This document shows positions 1 through 9,973 of a DNA stretch of 64,000 nucleotides, piece by piece (the stretch's first letter is position 1; each line of letters opens with the position of its first letter). The position numbers and the translations under genes were made by a program. The DNA is taken from the NCBI RefSeq assembly GCF_015477805.1, contig NZ_JADLQL010000002.1, positions 496,001-560,000 of the forward strand, read 5' to 3'. The DNA comes from Nocardia flavorosea (GTDB lineage Bacteria; Actinomycetota; Actinomycetes; Mycobacteriales; Mycobacteriaceae). The notes beneath the pieces were generated by a model. That model was not told the DNA's origin. It ran no database searches and saw only the letters and a program-made list of their open reading frames with translations.

Positions 1-1934
1 CAGCCGACTCCGATCGTCCGCAGCGCGTCGGCGCCGTATTCGTCGACAATTTCGGTGGCTACGACCCCGAACGGCGAATCGGGTACCAGTAGTTCGATCA
101 ACGGGGCATCAGGAAGCAGCAGCTCGTCGGCCGGCCTGGTACTGCCCTCGCTGTCCGGTAGTTCGAGCAATCCCAACCAGGGCGGCAGGGCCGTCGGATC
201 GGCCACCGCCGCCAGCCGCAAAACCGACTCCACCGTGTCCGGATCGTCGGGGTGCTCGGTCAAGACTGCCTGCAGCGCGGGATCCGACAGCAGATCTGCC
301 ACTGTCGCTCGCTGTGCGCCGAGCCGGCCCAGCAGCGGATGCACCGCCGCGGGATGCACCAGACGCGCCCAATGCACGGGTACCGGCTCCACGAGCGCGC
401 CCAGTTCGTCGTCCAGTAGTACAGTGCGCGGGCCGGTGACCGTTCGGCCGTCGGCCAGCGGTACCGCCAGCGCGCCGAGTTCCTCGACCGTCAACTGGTC
501 GGTGACGAACGGCTCCAGCGCGGTGTACAGGGCGAACCACCACGACGGCGACCGATCCAGGCCCGCGGACAGTTCCGCTACATGCGCCGCTCCGATCCGG
601 TGTACCCCGACCGCCGCCAACACGTCCGCGTAGCGCGCACCGGACAGGTCCGGGATCAACAGTGGATCGAGCACACCACCGAGCAGCTCGGCCAATTCGG
701 CGGTGAGATCGGGGAAAACACTGGTCCTAGTGGGTATTGCCACCCGCTCGCCGGAGCCGTCGGCCGCATCGGACTCCGCCGCGAGCACCGGAAGCCAAGC
801 GCTGCCACGCAACTCCTCGAGGATCGCCTCCCGCAACAGCCCGTCGGTCTCGCTGCGGGCGAAACCCGGTGCCGGAATCAGCACCGGACGCGATACGGGC
901 GGTAGCGCGCGGGCGAAATCGGTGTAGCCGGACGCCAGTTCACGCAGCCGGGAGCCGGGCAGCAGCCGGCGGCGGTCGGGTTGCATGGGGATATCGGCGA
1001 TCAGCAGTGCCGGCAGGGTCAGTTCCTCGTCCGAGCGGGTGGGTGCGCGCAGCACATCGGGTCGCGCGGCGACGGGCCGGCCGTCGCGTACCGGTACCAG
1101 CCAGCGCGCCCGCGCCGTCCGGTACTCCCACCAGGTCGTTTCGGTCCCGGCCGCGTCGATCCGTACCTCGCGCAGATCTGTCCCGGCCATATCCCGGACC
1201 GTGGACCGGACCGGGAAATCCTCGATCCGGATCTCGTTCAGGGCGGGCAGTTCCAACAGCAGTTCCATCGCCTCGGCGCGCATGGATTCCAGCAGGGCCG
1301 CCGGATCGATATCCGGTCGCAGCCGCAGCACGATTTCACTGTCCGCGCCGGCGCACGGTGGTTCGGCGTGCGGCCAGGCCAGCCGGAGCACCGGTGGCAC
1401 GAACCCGCCCTCCGCCGCCGGCACGGTCACCCCCGCGGCCGTGAGTTCGGCGCGGGTATCCGCCCGGGAGAACCGCAGCGATCCGCTGATAGACCGGAAC
1501 TCGATCTCCTCGCTCACCGTGAGCACGGCGGTGAAACCGACCCCGAACCGCCCGACTTCGCCGCTATCTCCGGTTTTCCCGGAGGAACGCAGTGCGGTCA
1601 GGGCATGTACGCCCGCCACGTCCAGCGGGGCACCGGTATTGGCAATCGAGAGGGTCCGATCACTGCACCGCACGATGACCCGGCCCGGTACCCCCGCCGC
1701 GGCAGCGGCATCCGCGGCGTTCTGCGCCAGCTCGGTGAGCAGCCGGTCGCGGTAACCGGCACGCACCAGATCCGCTTCGACCGCCGCGTCCTCCCGCAAA
1801 CGGGTCGGGGAATCCCGCCAGGCCGCCAGTACTCCGGCGCGCAATCGCGCGGTGCCGAAGGGATCGGCGGCATCGTGCTCCGCGGACGAATGTGCCGGTC
1901 CGCTCGTATCACCCACCGCACCGGTCTCGCTCAC
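1..1934 (-). CDS. Sacsin-type N-terminal ATP-binding protein, 3' end outside window
   Basis: About 644 residues are open from a GTG at 1934 to the window edge, so the C-terminus is missing. The N-terminal 150 residues have GHKL (Hsp90/MutL/sacsin) ATP-binding features: ELAQNAADAA, which carries the Asn that coordinates Mg-ATP, then SIANTG (N2-like) and the glycine lid GRFGVGFTAV. Actinobacterial proteins of this type are annotated as sacsin N-terminal ATP-binding-like proteins; substrate and role are unknown and a chaperone-like role is only inferred. The next GTG six bases upstream (1940) is an equally possible start. The rest of the visible protein is Arg/Ala/Gly-rich without a domain I recognise. 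Confidence 0.8.
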   Translation of the reverse strand, partial: MSETGAVGDTSGPAHSSAEHDAADPFGTARLRAGVLAAWRDSPTRLREDAAVEADLVRAGYRDRLLTELAQNAADAAAAAGVPGRVIVRCSDRTLSIANTGAPLDVAGVHALTALRSSGKTGDSGEVGRFGVGFTAVLTVSEEIEFRSISGSLRFSRADTRAELTAAGVTVPAAEGGFVPPVLRLAWPHAEPPCAGADSEIVLRLRPDIDPAALLESMRAEAMELLLELPALNEIRIEDFPVRSTVRDMAGTDLREVRIDAAGTETTWWEYRTARARWLVPVRDGRPVAARPDVLRAPTRSDEELTLPALLIADIPMQPDRRRLLPGSRLRELASGYTDFARALPPVSRPVLIPAPGFARSETDGLLREAILEELRGSAWLPVLAAESDAADGSGERVAIPTRTSVFPDLTAELAELLGGVLDPLLIPDLSGARYADVLAAVGVHRIGAAHVAELSAGLDRSPSWWFALYTALEPFVTDQLTVEELGALAVPLADGRTVTGPRTVLLDDELGALVEPVPVHWARLVHPAAVHPLLGRLGAQRATVADLLSDPALQAVLTEHPDDPDTVESVLRLAAVADPTALPPWLGLLELPDSEGSTRPADELLLPDAPLIELLVPDSPFGVVATEIVDEYGADALRTIGVG

Positions 1935-1940
1935 CGCCAC

Positions 1941-2547
1941 AGCGTACGTCGCCGCGACCACAGGCCGAACACGCCTCGGTCCCCGCCGCCCCCCGCATAA
2001 CCCGCACCCGCGCGGATCGAACGCGCCAGCGTTGCGTGCCAGGTGTGTTCATGCTCTACAGAATCGCCGACAGGTCGATGAGCCGACAGCGTCGGGTGCC
2101 CCGTGCAGTCGGCTGACGATGCCGACGGGTTCGCGTCATGAATACAGGCACAGCGCATCGGCTGGGCGGTTGTCATTTGCGTGCTTCCTGGTGAATGCAC
2201 CACATGTCGAACCAGCGTCCGCCCGCACAGTGCGTAGTCCGGTTGGTGCGTGCAGAACGGGGGCGGTATCCGGGTCGCGCCCGATCCGTCGAGCACTCCG
2301 ATGCAGGCCGCGTGCGCGGCGGCAGCGCCTTCTCGTGTCCACCGGTCACTGCCGAGTCGGCTGGGCCTGCACCGCCGTAGCCGAGATGGGAAGCGCTCGT
2401 CTTGTGTCGTCGAAACGCCGGCGGCGGCCTCCGACTGTGGCCGGCCTGCACTTTCGCGGTGTTACCGGGTTCGAACCAGCGATCGGCTTCCTTCGGGCAC
2501 GTTTCGCAGCCGAGTATCCGGAGGCATTCGAATCAGGATTCCGATGT
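1941..2547. other. Intergenic, no gene seen
   Basis: About 600 bases between the start of the ATPase gene and the end of the DUF3027 gene. Open frames here are short and lack homology I can recognise. A tRNA T-arm-like sequence near 2467-2483 does not extend to a tRNA. Confidence 0.5.
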
Positions 2548-3528
2548 CTACTCGCTGGATTCGGTGTTCGGGACTGTCGATGGTTGCGTGGCGGCTTCTT
2601 CCGATTCCGCAGCGGCGGCGGCAGTGGACGCCGAAGCTGTGCCGGTTTCCGAAACCGCGGTGTCGGTCGAGTTGTCCGGCTGCTCCGGTGCGTGGCCGAC
2701 CGGATCCGCCGGTCGGGTGTCCGGTTCAACGGCGGCCCGCGCCTCGGCAACGGGGGCGGATCCGGCCTCCGCCGGCTTCGGCGATTCGGCCGGGAAGACC
2801 TCTACGGCGGCATCGTCGTAGGCCTCGTACAGCGGCGACCCGGCACCGGCCGGCAGCGGCGTATCCGAGTGGGCTCCACAGCCGTAACCCATGTGCACGA
2901 CGTGACCGTCGGCGCCCATGGCGTTGGCGCAGACACCGAAAGCGGCGCGTAGCGCCCCGGCGAGCGGCAGGTAGAAACCGCAGCTCTCGCACGATGCCGG
3001 TGCGGCCTTCGCCATATCGCTGTCGGGGCCGTATTCCTCGTACCAGCGTTGCGCGGCGTCCACGCGGCCCTCCAGGCTGAGAACCTGTTTACGCCCCAGC
3101 CCGACCTGGTAGGCCACCTCGTCGATCTCCGGATCACCGGTCGCGGTGTAGCCGGGCACCAGCCGCGGATCGTCCGCCGGTGGTGCGAGCAGATCACCCG
3201 GGGCGAGATCGCCGGGTCGGACCCGCTGATCCCAGGGCACGAACTCCGGCGCGATCAACGCGTCGGGGCCGGGCAGCAGCGCGGATTCGCTCACCGTCAC
3301 CCGGTCGGTGTCCGGGGCGGCGGCGACCACCACCGCCCATTGCCAGCCGTGGTAGCCGGGCAGCGTCGCCTCGAAGCAGTGCGTGGCGGCACATTCGTCT
3401 TCGGCGCGGACGCCGACATGCGCTCCGACCCCGGAGGGTTCCAGCTCCAGGAGCGCACTACGAGCCAGGTCGACGGCCCCGGCCAGGATCGACCGTACCT
3501 CGGTGTCCGATACAGATACTGCGCTCAC
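2548..3528 (-). CDS. DUF3027 family protein
   Basis: A 326-residue protein of the actinobacterial DUF3027 family; function unknown. The conserved part is the first 240 residues, with a probable metal-binding CESCGFYLPL segment near residue 185, followed by VCANAMGADGHVVHMGYGCGA. The last 80 residues are Ala/Glu/Pro/Thr-rich and look disordered. The start is a GTG only 17 bases from the divergent cyclase start codon; a CAAAAT sequence seven bases before the GTG could be the -10 of a leaderless transcript. Cysteine pairs suggest zinc binding, which is inference. Confidence 0.85.
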   Translation of the reverse strand: MSAVSVSDTEVRSILAGAVDLARSALLELEPSGVGAHVGVRAEDECAATHCFEATLPGYHGWQWAVVVAAAPDTDRVTVSESALLPGPDALIAPEFVPWDQRVRPGDLAPGDLLAPPADDPRLVPGYTATGDPEIDEVAYQVGLGRKQVLSLEGRVDAAQRWYEEYGPDSDMAKAAPASCESCGFYLPLAGALRAAFGVCANAMGADGHVVHMGYGCGAHSDTPLPAGAGSPLYEAYDDAAVEVFPAESPKPAEAGSAPVAEARAAVEPDTRPADPVGHAPEQPDNSTDTAVSETGTASASTAAAAAESEEAATQPSTVPNTESSE

Positions 3529-3545
3529 GGTCTACATTTTGCCGT
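3529..3545. promoter_or_regulatory. Overlapping divergent leaderless promoters (candidate)
   Basis: The 17 bases between the two start codons contain TACATT (3533-3538), seven bases before the plus-strand ATG, and on the other strand CAAAAT (3541-3536), seven bases before the minus-strand GTG. Both fit the TANNNT-like -10 to start spacing typical of actinobacterial leaderless mRNAs. The two hexamers overlap, so use of one could exclude the other. Confidence 0.45.
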
Positions 3546-4319
3546 ATGAAGCACACTCGGCGTACCTGGGTCGTCACCGCACTGGTCTGCCTGCTCGTGC
3601 CGGGCGCCTGCGCAAACGCCGACGACGGCGCCGAACGCCGTGCTGTGGAGGTGCTCGCCACCCATCCACACGATCCGGGGGCCTTCACCCAGGGCCTGGA
3701 AATCGACGGTGCGGTGCGGTACGAGGGCACCGGCATGGTCGGACAGTCCGATGTGCGCAGTATCGATCGGGACAGCGGTGCGGAGCTGGCCCGTGTCGAG
3801 TTACCGCCACCGTTCTTCGGGGAGGGCATAACGCTCGCCGGCGACATCCTGTGGCAGCTCACCTGGCAGGAAGGGGTCGCCTTCGCCCGCGACCCACAGA
3901 CCCTGGCCGAAAAACGGCGGGTGCCGTATCAGGGGGAGGGCTGGGGTCTGTGTCACCAGGAGGGGCGGCTGGTGATGAGCGACGGGTCGGCGGCCCTCAC
4001 CTTTCGCGATCCGGTGACCTTCGCCGTCACCGGATCGGTCGCACTGACCAGTCGTACCGATACCCGCCTGAACGAACTGGAATGCGCCGAGGACGGTTCG
4101 GTCTACGCCAACGCCTGGCCCACCGATCAGATCCTGCGGATCGATCCGGACACCGGGCGTGTCCTGTCGGTGATCGATGCGGCCGGGCTGCTGCCGGCGG
4201 AGCAGCGCGCGGGCACCGACGTTCTCAACGGCATCGCGCAGATACCCGGTACCGATCGATTCCTGATCACCGGAAAGTACTGGCCGACCGTTTTCGAGGT
4301 CCGGTTCGTACCGGCCTGA
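3546..4319 (+). CDS. Glutaminyl-peptide cyclotransferase, secreted
   Basis: A 257-residue glutamine cyclotransferase (plant/bacterial five-bladed beta-propeller type), expected to convert N-terminal Gln of peptides to pyroglutamate outside the membrane. Residues 1-20 form a signal peptide ending PGAC, a weak lipobox, so the mature protein may be a lipoprotein. Family features visible are HPHDPGAFTQGLE, LPPPFFGEGIT, WQLTWQEG, GWGLC and LNELEC, followed by NGIAQIPGTDRFLITGKYWP. I placed the start at ATG 3546 because an in-frame extension upstream would run antisense through DUF3027 and lose the signal peptide. Confidence 0.88.
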   Translation: MKHTRRTWVVTALVCLLVPGACANADDGAERRAVEVLATHPHDPGAFTQGLEIDGAVRYEGTGMVGQSDVRSIDRDSGAELARVELPPPFFGEGITLAGDILWQLTWQEGVAFARDPQTLAEKRRVPYQGEGWGLCHQEGRLVMSDGSAALTFRDPVTFAVTGSVALTSRTDTRLNELECAEDGSVYANAWPTDQILRIDPDTGRVLSVIDAAGLLPAEQRAGTDVLNGIAQIPGTDRFLITGKYWPTVFEVRFVPA

Positions 4320-4411
4320 TACCGCCCGGCACGGAAGAGATAGAGCTCACGTTCGGCCCGCCTCGAGCAGGGCGGGGTTTCGCCGCGGTCGCCGTGGGCC
4401 AGAATTGAGGA

Positions 4412-6967
4412 GTGCCCACTTCCCGCGAACCCTCCGGTTCCGATCGCGGTCGGTGGCCCGCCGGCGAGTCTGCGCCACCCCAGCGGCACCCAGGTTTCGA
4501 CCGCTACCCCCCGCCGAACGTGCCACACCGCAATCGCGAACCGGACCCCGGCAACACCCGTCCGACCCCGCCGCCGACCCGGCCGCTTCCGTTCGACGAT
4601 TCCGATCCCGCCTGTGATCGCGACGTATCGCATGAGGCGGGCCCGGTCCCCCCGGTGTCCGGCGGACCTTCCGCGCCGGGGCGAGTAAGCCGTTTCGCCC
4701 GCGTGTTCGGCGCGCTGGGCGGGTCGCGGGGTTCGGTGCAACGGCCCAGCGGGCACGAGACTGCTGCGTCCGGGAGGGACGAACGGACCGGGTCCGCGCA
4801 GGAGAACGCCGCAGCGCAGCGAGACAGCCACCGTGATTCCGCCGGCCCACGCCGGGCACCGCGTGACGGCGGCCCCGGTTACCCCGCTCGGGATCGGCCC
4901 GGTGCCGGCGCATCCGAGCGAGAGGCGCGCCGATACGCCGATACGCCGGGCGCGTGGGCCGGGGATTCAACGGACCGCGCCGGTTATCGACGGCACTCCG
5001 GATCCGGCGCGGAGGCCGGCCGGATCGAGCGCCCCGGCGCCACGCCGTCCGCGCCGAGCAGATTCGGCACCGGAGGCGAGCCCGGCCCGTTCGATGCGCT
5101 GGATCGTGATCGCCGGGCGCCGGGCGACTACCGCACCACTCGTCCGGCCGATCCCGGGTACCGCCCCGGAGAAAAGATCCGCCCGGACGAATCCCGCCGG
5201 TCCGCTGCCGAATCCGGCGGCCCGCCCGGTACCGCGGGGCCGGCGGGCCCCCGCAGCGCAGCCGGGCCCGACCGCCCGTCCCGTGACGCGGGCCGGGCCG
5301 CTTTCGGCGCGAACCGGGCCGAGCCGGCCGGCCGGGACGAATACCGGCCGGGCGGCGCCCGCGATTCCGGCTCTCGCGCACCTCGCAGCGGAGGCTCGGC
5401 CGAACCCCCGGCCGAACCCCGTTACCGGTCCGCGAGCGAACCGCACGAGCCCGGCCCCGGCGATCCGGAGGAGCGTTTCGCGGCCACAAAGGAATACCGC
5501 AGCGCGGATCTCGACCCCGAATACGACGCCGACGACCGGCGACTCCCCCGGAAACTCACCGTCACCCGGGTGGCCGCGATGCGCGGCCGGGAACTCACCG
5601 AGAAAGGCATCGCCACCTTCCGACGGGCCGCCGAAGCCGACGGCGCGGACAAATCGGGGCTCACCGCCCTCACCTACGCCACCATGGCCAATTTCGCGCT
5701 GGACGCGGCGATCGCGGTGGCGCTGGCGAATACGCTGTTCTTCGCCAGCGCCACCGCGGAGAGCAAGTCGAAGGTCGCGCTGTATCTGCTGATCACCATC
5801 GCGCCGTTCGCGATCATCGCGCCGCTCATCGGACCGGCGCTGGACCGGTTGCAGACCGGCCGCCGATTGGCGCTGGCGGCGTCCTTCGCTGCCCGCGCGG
5901 TTGTGGCGGTGGTGCTGGTCTTCAGTTTCGACAGCTGGGTGCTGTATCCGCTGGCGCTGTGCATGATGGTGCTCAGCAAATCGTTCGCCGTGTTGAAGAG
6001 CGCGGTGACGCCGCGGGTCCTGCCACCCGATATAGATCTGGTCCGCACCAATTCCCGGCTGACCGTATTCGGTCTGGTCGGCGGCACTCTCGGGGCGGGC
6101 GGGATAGCCGGGGTCACCGCCGCGCTCACCGGTTCGACCGGAGCCTTGCTCCTGGCCACCGGTATCGCGGTGGGCGGCGCCTATCTGAGCTGGAAGATCC
6201 CCCGCTGGGTGGAGATCACCGAGGGCGAGGTCCCCGCGACCCTGAGCTACCGCGGCGACGATCCCCAGACCGAAGTGCTGGCACCCGGCCGCGAATCCGC
6301 CGTACCACCCCGCAAACGCCGGCAACCGCTGGGGCGCGCGGTGGTCACCGGGTTATGGGGCAACGGCAGTATCCGGATACTCACCGGGTTCCTGACCTTC
6401 TATGTCGCCTTCGTGGCCAAGGCCACCGAACACCGGCCGGTACAGCAGGCGGCGATGCTCGGTCTGGTCGGCGCGGCGGCGGCAGTCGGCAACTTCGCCG
6501 GTAACGCCACGGGTGCCCGGCTGCGACTGGGGCGGCCCTCGCTGATCGTGGTGAACTGCACCCTCGCCTGCACGGCCGTCGTGGCGGTGGCGCTGATTCT
6601 GGACAACCTCTTCGGGGCGGCGCTGGCCGCGCTGGTCGCGGCGGGCGCCAGCGCGCTGGCCAAGGTCTCGCTCGACGCCTCCATCCAGGACGATCTGCCG
6701 CCGGAATCGGTTGCGTCCGGGTTCGGGCGTTCCGAAACCGTGCTGCAGTTGAGCTGGGTGATCGGCGGTGCCGGCGGGGTCCTGCTGCCGACCGACTACT
6801 GGAAGGGTTTCGCTGTGGTCGGTGCCGTTCTCGTCGCGGGCCTGGTCCAGACTGTGCTGAGTTCACGCGGGCACAGCCTGCTGCCCGGTTTCGGCGGCCG
6901 GCGCCCGCTGCACGCCGAACAAGAAATACCGCACCACGACCCCCCACGAGGAGACTCCGCCCGGTGA
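4412..6967 (+). CDS. MFS-type transporter with long disordered N-terminus
   Basis: An 851-residue protein in two parts. Residues 1 to about 390 are Arg/Pro/Gly/Asp-rich low complexity with no domain. From about 390 (RKLTVTRVAAMRGRELTEKG) on there are roughly ten to twelve hydrophobic segments, including FALDAAIAVALANTLFF and APFAIIAPLIGPALDRLQTG, the latter with the MFS loop signature. Related mycobacterial transporters have the same core with a shorter tail; substrate unknown. The GTG at 4412 has a GAGG only one base away, so translation could begin further in, but no break in reading frame separates the two parts. The stop overlaps the next start in GTGA, so the next gene is translationally coupled. 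Confidence 0.8.
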   Translation: MPTSREPSGSDRGRWPAGESAPPQRHPGFDRYPPPNVPHRNREPDPGNTRPTPPPTRPLPFDDSDPACDRDVSHEAGPVPPVSGGPSAPGRVSRFARVFGALGGSRGSVQRPSGHETAASGRDERTGSAQENAAAQRDSHRDSAGPRRAPRDGGPGYPARDRPGAGASEREARRYADTPGAWAGDSTDRAGYRRHSGSGAEAGRIERPGATPSAPSRFGTGGEPGPFDALDRDRRAPGDYRTTRPADPGYRPGEKIRPDESRRSAAESGGPPGTAGPAGPRSAAGPDRPSRDAGRAAFGANRAEPAGRDEYRPGGARDSGSRAPRSGGSAEPPAEPRYRSASEPHEPGPGDPEERFAATKEYRSADLDPEYDADDRRLPRKLTVTRVAAMRGRELTEKGIATFRRAAEADGADKSGLTALTYATMANFALDAAIAVALANTLFFASATAESKSKVALYLLITIAPFAIIAPLIGPALDRLQTGRRLALAASFAARAVVAVVLVFSFDSWVLYPLALCMMVLSKSFAVLKSAVTPRVLPPDIDLVRTNSRLTVFGLVGGTLGAGGIAGVTAALTGSTGALLLATGIAVGGAYLSWKIPRWVEITEGEVPATLSYRGDDPQTEVLAPGRESAVPPRKRRQPLGRAVVTGLWGNGSIRILTGFLTFYVAFVAKATEHRPVQQAAMLGLVGAAAAVGNFAGNATGARLRLGRPSLIVVNCTLACTAVVAVALILDNLFGAALAALVAAGASALAKVSLDASIQDDLPPESVASGFGRSETVLQLSWVIGGAGGVLLPTDYWKGFAVVGAVLVAGLVQTVLSSRGHSLLPGFGGRRPLHAEQEIPHHDPPRGDSAR

Positions 6968-7470
6968 GTACGAACAGATTCCGAACGACTCTCGCGCTGG
7001 CCCTGGCCGGGATCCTGGTGCTGGCGGCCGGGACCGCCGGCGTGGTCTGGCTGCTGGCGCGCGATGCCGAGCCGCACAAACCGGAACTCACGGCGTATGC
7101 GCACGGCGAAGCCGTCACCGTGCCGCCGTTCTACTTCTGCACGGTGCGGATGGAGAACTGCGAACAGGGCGACACCGTGTTCTTGGAGGTCCCGGCGGGT
7201 AGCCCGCTGCAGATCTCGCTGCCGTCGGAGGTCGTGGGCACGCCGTGGGAGTTGCTACCGCTGTATGCCGACGAGAACGGCGCAGTGGTCGAGAAGCCCA
7301 GCAGCTACCGCGATCATCCGGACGATATCCGGGCGCTGACCATCGACTCGAATCCCGAACCGGGGCTCGAGCTGATCGGTGTCGAGTTGCAGGTGATGAT
7401 CATCGCGATCGACGAGACCGGCCGGGAGTTCTCGATTCCGCACGCGATCTGGTCGATCAAAACCGCCTGA
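6964..7470 (+). CDS. DUF2771 family membrane-anchored protein
   Basis: A 168-residue protein of the DUF2771 family, function unknown. It has a single N-terminal membrane anchor (residues 8-32, LALAGILVLAAGTAGVVWLL) and an extracytoplasmic domain with two cysteines (FYFCTVRMENCEQG) and the conserved end IPHAIWSIKTA. Its GTG start overlaps the transporter stop by four bases, so the two are made together and may act together at the membrane. A strong hairpin follows directly. Confidence 0.85.
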   Translation: MSTNRFRTTLALALAGILVLAAGTAGVVWLLARDAEPHKPELTAYAHGEAVTVPPFYFCTVRMENCEQGDTVFLEVPAGSPLQISLPSEVVGTPWELLPLYADENGAVVEKPSSYRDHPDDIRALTIDSNPEPGLELIGVELQVMIIAIDETGREFSIPHAIWSIKTA

Positions 7471-7477
7471 TATACGA

Positions 7478-7510
7478 ACGGGCCGGCCCGATCGTCTCGG
7501 GCCGGCCCGT
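7478..7510. terminator. Perfect 14-bp hairpin between convergent genes
   Basis: A 14-base perfect inverted repeat with a 5-base loop, just after the DUF2771 stop and before the end of the cold-shock gene on the other strand. No T-tract, so it would act as a GC-rich bidirectional terminator. Confidence 0.75.
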
Positions 7511-7533
7511 AACCGGTACCTGTTGTGCGCCGA

Positions 7534-7962
7534 TCAGCGATCGAGTTCCCGCGCGACCGCGCGCACCACCTCGGAGATCCGCTGTGCCGTCTTGCGGTCC
7601 GGGTAGCGGCCCTTGCGCAGATCCGGCTGCACCTTGGCCTCCAGGAGCGTGATCATGTCCTCGACCATGCCGTGCAGTTCGTCCGGGCTGTGCTTGCGGG
7701 CCACGGGCTCCTTGCGGGCGTTGCGTTCCTGGTTCTGCCGGACCGACGGGGGCGCTTCGACCAGTTTCAGGCTCAGCGCCTGCGGACCGCGGCGTCCGGC
7801 GGCCATCCCGAACTCCACCCGTTGACCGGGCTTCAGCGTTTCCACGCCCTGGGGCAGCGCGGACGAGCGGACGTAGACGTCCTCACCCTCGTCCTGGGAA
7901 AGGAAGCCGAAGCCCTTTTCCACGTCGTACCACTTCACCTTGCCGGTCGGCACTGCGCTCAC
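7534..7962 (-). CDS. cspB: Cold-shock-domain protein, CspB-like with C-terminal extension
   Basis: A 142-residue protein. Residues 1-68 are a cold-shock (OB-fold) RNA/DNA-binding domain with the RNP1 motif KGFGFL and an RNP2-like VYVRSSAL. Residues 70-142 are a charged helical extension ([21 protein letters not shown]), as in the 135-residue mycobacterial CspB rather than the 67-residue CspA. It probably acts as a nucleic-acid chaperone. The frame is open to 8085, but I chose the GTG at 7962 because [12 protein letters not shown] is the conserved N-terminus. Confidence 0.88.
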   Translation of the reverse strand: MSAVPTGKVKWYDVEKGFGFLSQDEGEDVYVRSSALPQGVETLKPGQRVEFGMAAGRRGPQALSLKLVEAPPSVRQNQERNARKEPVARKHSPDELHGMVEDMITLLEAKVQPDLRKGRYPDRKTAQRISEVVRAVARELDR

Positions 7963-8161
7963 CCGTTCGTCTGTTCGGCGTCCGGCCCGCGGGCCCGGCG
8001 CACACGTCTCCTGAAACCCGCTGGTGGGCGGGCCCCCTGCTTTCTCTAGAAAGCTCTGCCTGCACTCGAAAAACGCGCCCGGCAAGCATGCAGGACGCGA
8101 GATCGTCCCCGAGTCTACCCCGGTGGGCAGGACACCAGCACATCAGTTTTACCGTCGACAG

Positions 8162-8410
8162 GTGACCAACCCCGCTGATCCCCGGCCGTCCACCCCACCG
8201 TCCGGGCGTGCGCCCGGCGACTGGCTCCTGCGGCTGGCGCTGGCCCTGTTCGCCCTCGGACTGCTCGCGATCGTGGGGATCTTCCTCACCCCGATCGTCA
8301 CCGACGGTAAGCCCGGATTGTGGTTGTACCTGGGCGCCATACTGCTGACCCCGCTGGGCTTCGTGCTGGCGCTGGTGTTCGCGCTGCGCTCCGGCCGACG
8401 AGCCAAGTGA
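8162..8410 (+). CDS. Small two-helix membrane protein
   Basis: An 82-residue protein with two membrane segments (LLRLALALFALGLLAIVGIF and LWLYLGAILLTPLGFVLALVF) and a basic C-terminus SGRRAK. Small membrane proteins of this type sit beside cspB in related genomes; function unknown. The start is the GTG at 8162; TACCGT lies six bases upstream, compatible with a leaderless mRNA. Confidence 0.7.
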   Translation: MTNPADPRPSTPPSGRAPGDWLLRLALALFALGLLAIVGIFLTPIVTDGKPGLWLYLGAILLTPLGFVLALVFALRSGRRAK

Positions 8411-8452
8411 CTCCTGTTCGGTACCCGGGCGACTCGCGGCCCGAAACCAATG

Positions 8453-8468
8453 TGTGATGATAATCACA
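8453..8468. promoter_or_regulatory. CRP-type site, TGTGA-N6-TCACA
   Basis: A perfect TGTGA-TGATAA-TCACA site, 320 bases before the rpf start. This is the canonical cAMP receptor protein consensus, shared by mycobacterial Crp, which is known to control rpfA in M. tuberculosis. Confidence 0.75.
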
Positions 8469-8599
8469 TCACGGAATAATAACGCCTATTGCGGGGAGTT
8501 GGCGTTGCTCGGCGCGAGCCCACTAGCTGCACAGAGTCCGCGAGAGCCAGTTGTGACCACTCCGCAACCCCGCCGCACACGCCGGTTACCAAAAAGTGA

Positions 8600-9442
<843 letters not shown>

Positions 9443-9460
9443 GCGGCACCACCCCTACTA

Positions 9461-9504
9461 CGAAAGAACCCCGTATCCGAATCTTCGGATACGGGGTTCT
9501 TTCG
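9461..9504. terminator. Bidirectional terminator, 20-bp perfect stem
   Basis: A 20-base perfect inverted repeat with a 4-base loop and TTCTTTCG at the end, between rpf and the convergent small gene. Confidence 0.9.
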
Positions 9505-9513
9505 TCCGCCCGC

Positions 9514-9702
9514 TCAGCGGTTGATCACCGTATGCGGGTGCACGTACGGCAGCTGCTCGGCAGCCACCGGGAACTCGGTGTCCTCGCCGAACGGCGAGAG
9601 GTTACCGGCGCGAGTCGACGACAGTTCGGTAACGGCGTGCTCACCGTCGGCCACTTCGGGCCAGCCGTTGTCGACGTAGGGTTTCTTCGATTTGTTCACC
9701 AC
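9514..9702 (-). CDS. Conserved small hypothetical protein
   Basis: A 62-residue acidic protein from a GTG at 9702 (a second GTG follows at 9699), with segments [12 protein letters not shown] and [15 protein letters not shown]. No domain recognised and no membrane segment. It lies between the rpf terminator and the divergent helicase-associated gene, a position where mycobacteria also carry a small conserved protein. The frame is open to 9816 but the extra N-terminus is Arg-rich and not gene-like. Confidence 0.6.
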   Translation of the reverse strand: MVNKSKKPYVDNGWPEVADGEHAVTELSSTRAGNLSPFGEDTEFPVAAEQLPYVHPHTVINR

Positions 9703-9973
9703 GTACTCATTCTGGCATGAGCCCCTCAGGCGACCTCGCAGGACAACCGCTGCCGGCCGGCCGGGCGGATCGATACGTTCTCGCCGCGAGACCCGGGCGC
9801 GGCGCGACGCAGCCACCGTGGAATGGCCGACGGCAGAGGTCTCCTACGCGCACGGCCGACGCGGCGGTATACGCGCAGTTCGAGCGCACCCCCGGTCCGC
9901 CGGGCCCACGGCCCCGCACCGGTTCCGTAACCAGGTCGGCGCCGAACGCCGAGGTAGGCATAATCTGGACCGG

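Noticed and set aside
2460..2490. T-arm-like sequence GGTTCGAACC suggesting a tRNA on minus
   Set aside because: The T-stem pairs on the minus strand, but no acceptor complement, D-arm or anticodon stem exists at the right distances.
3180..3545. N-terminal extension of the glutaminyl cyclase frame
   Set aside because: The extension is antisense to DUF3027, Arg/Pro-rich, and would bury the signal peptide.
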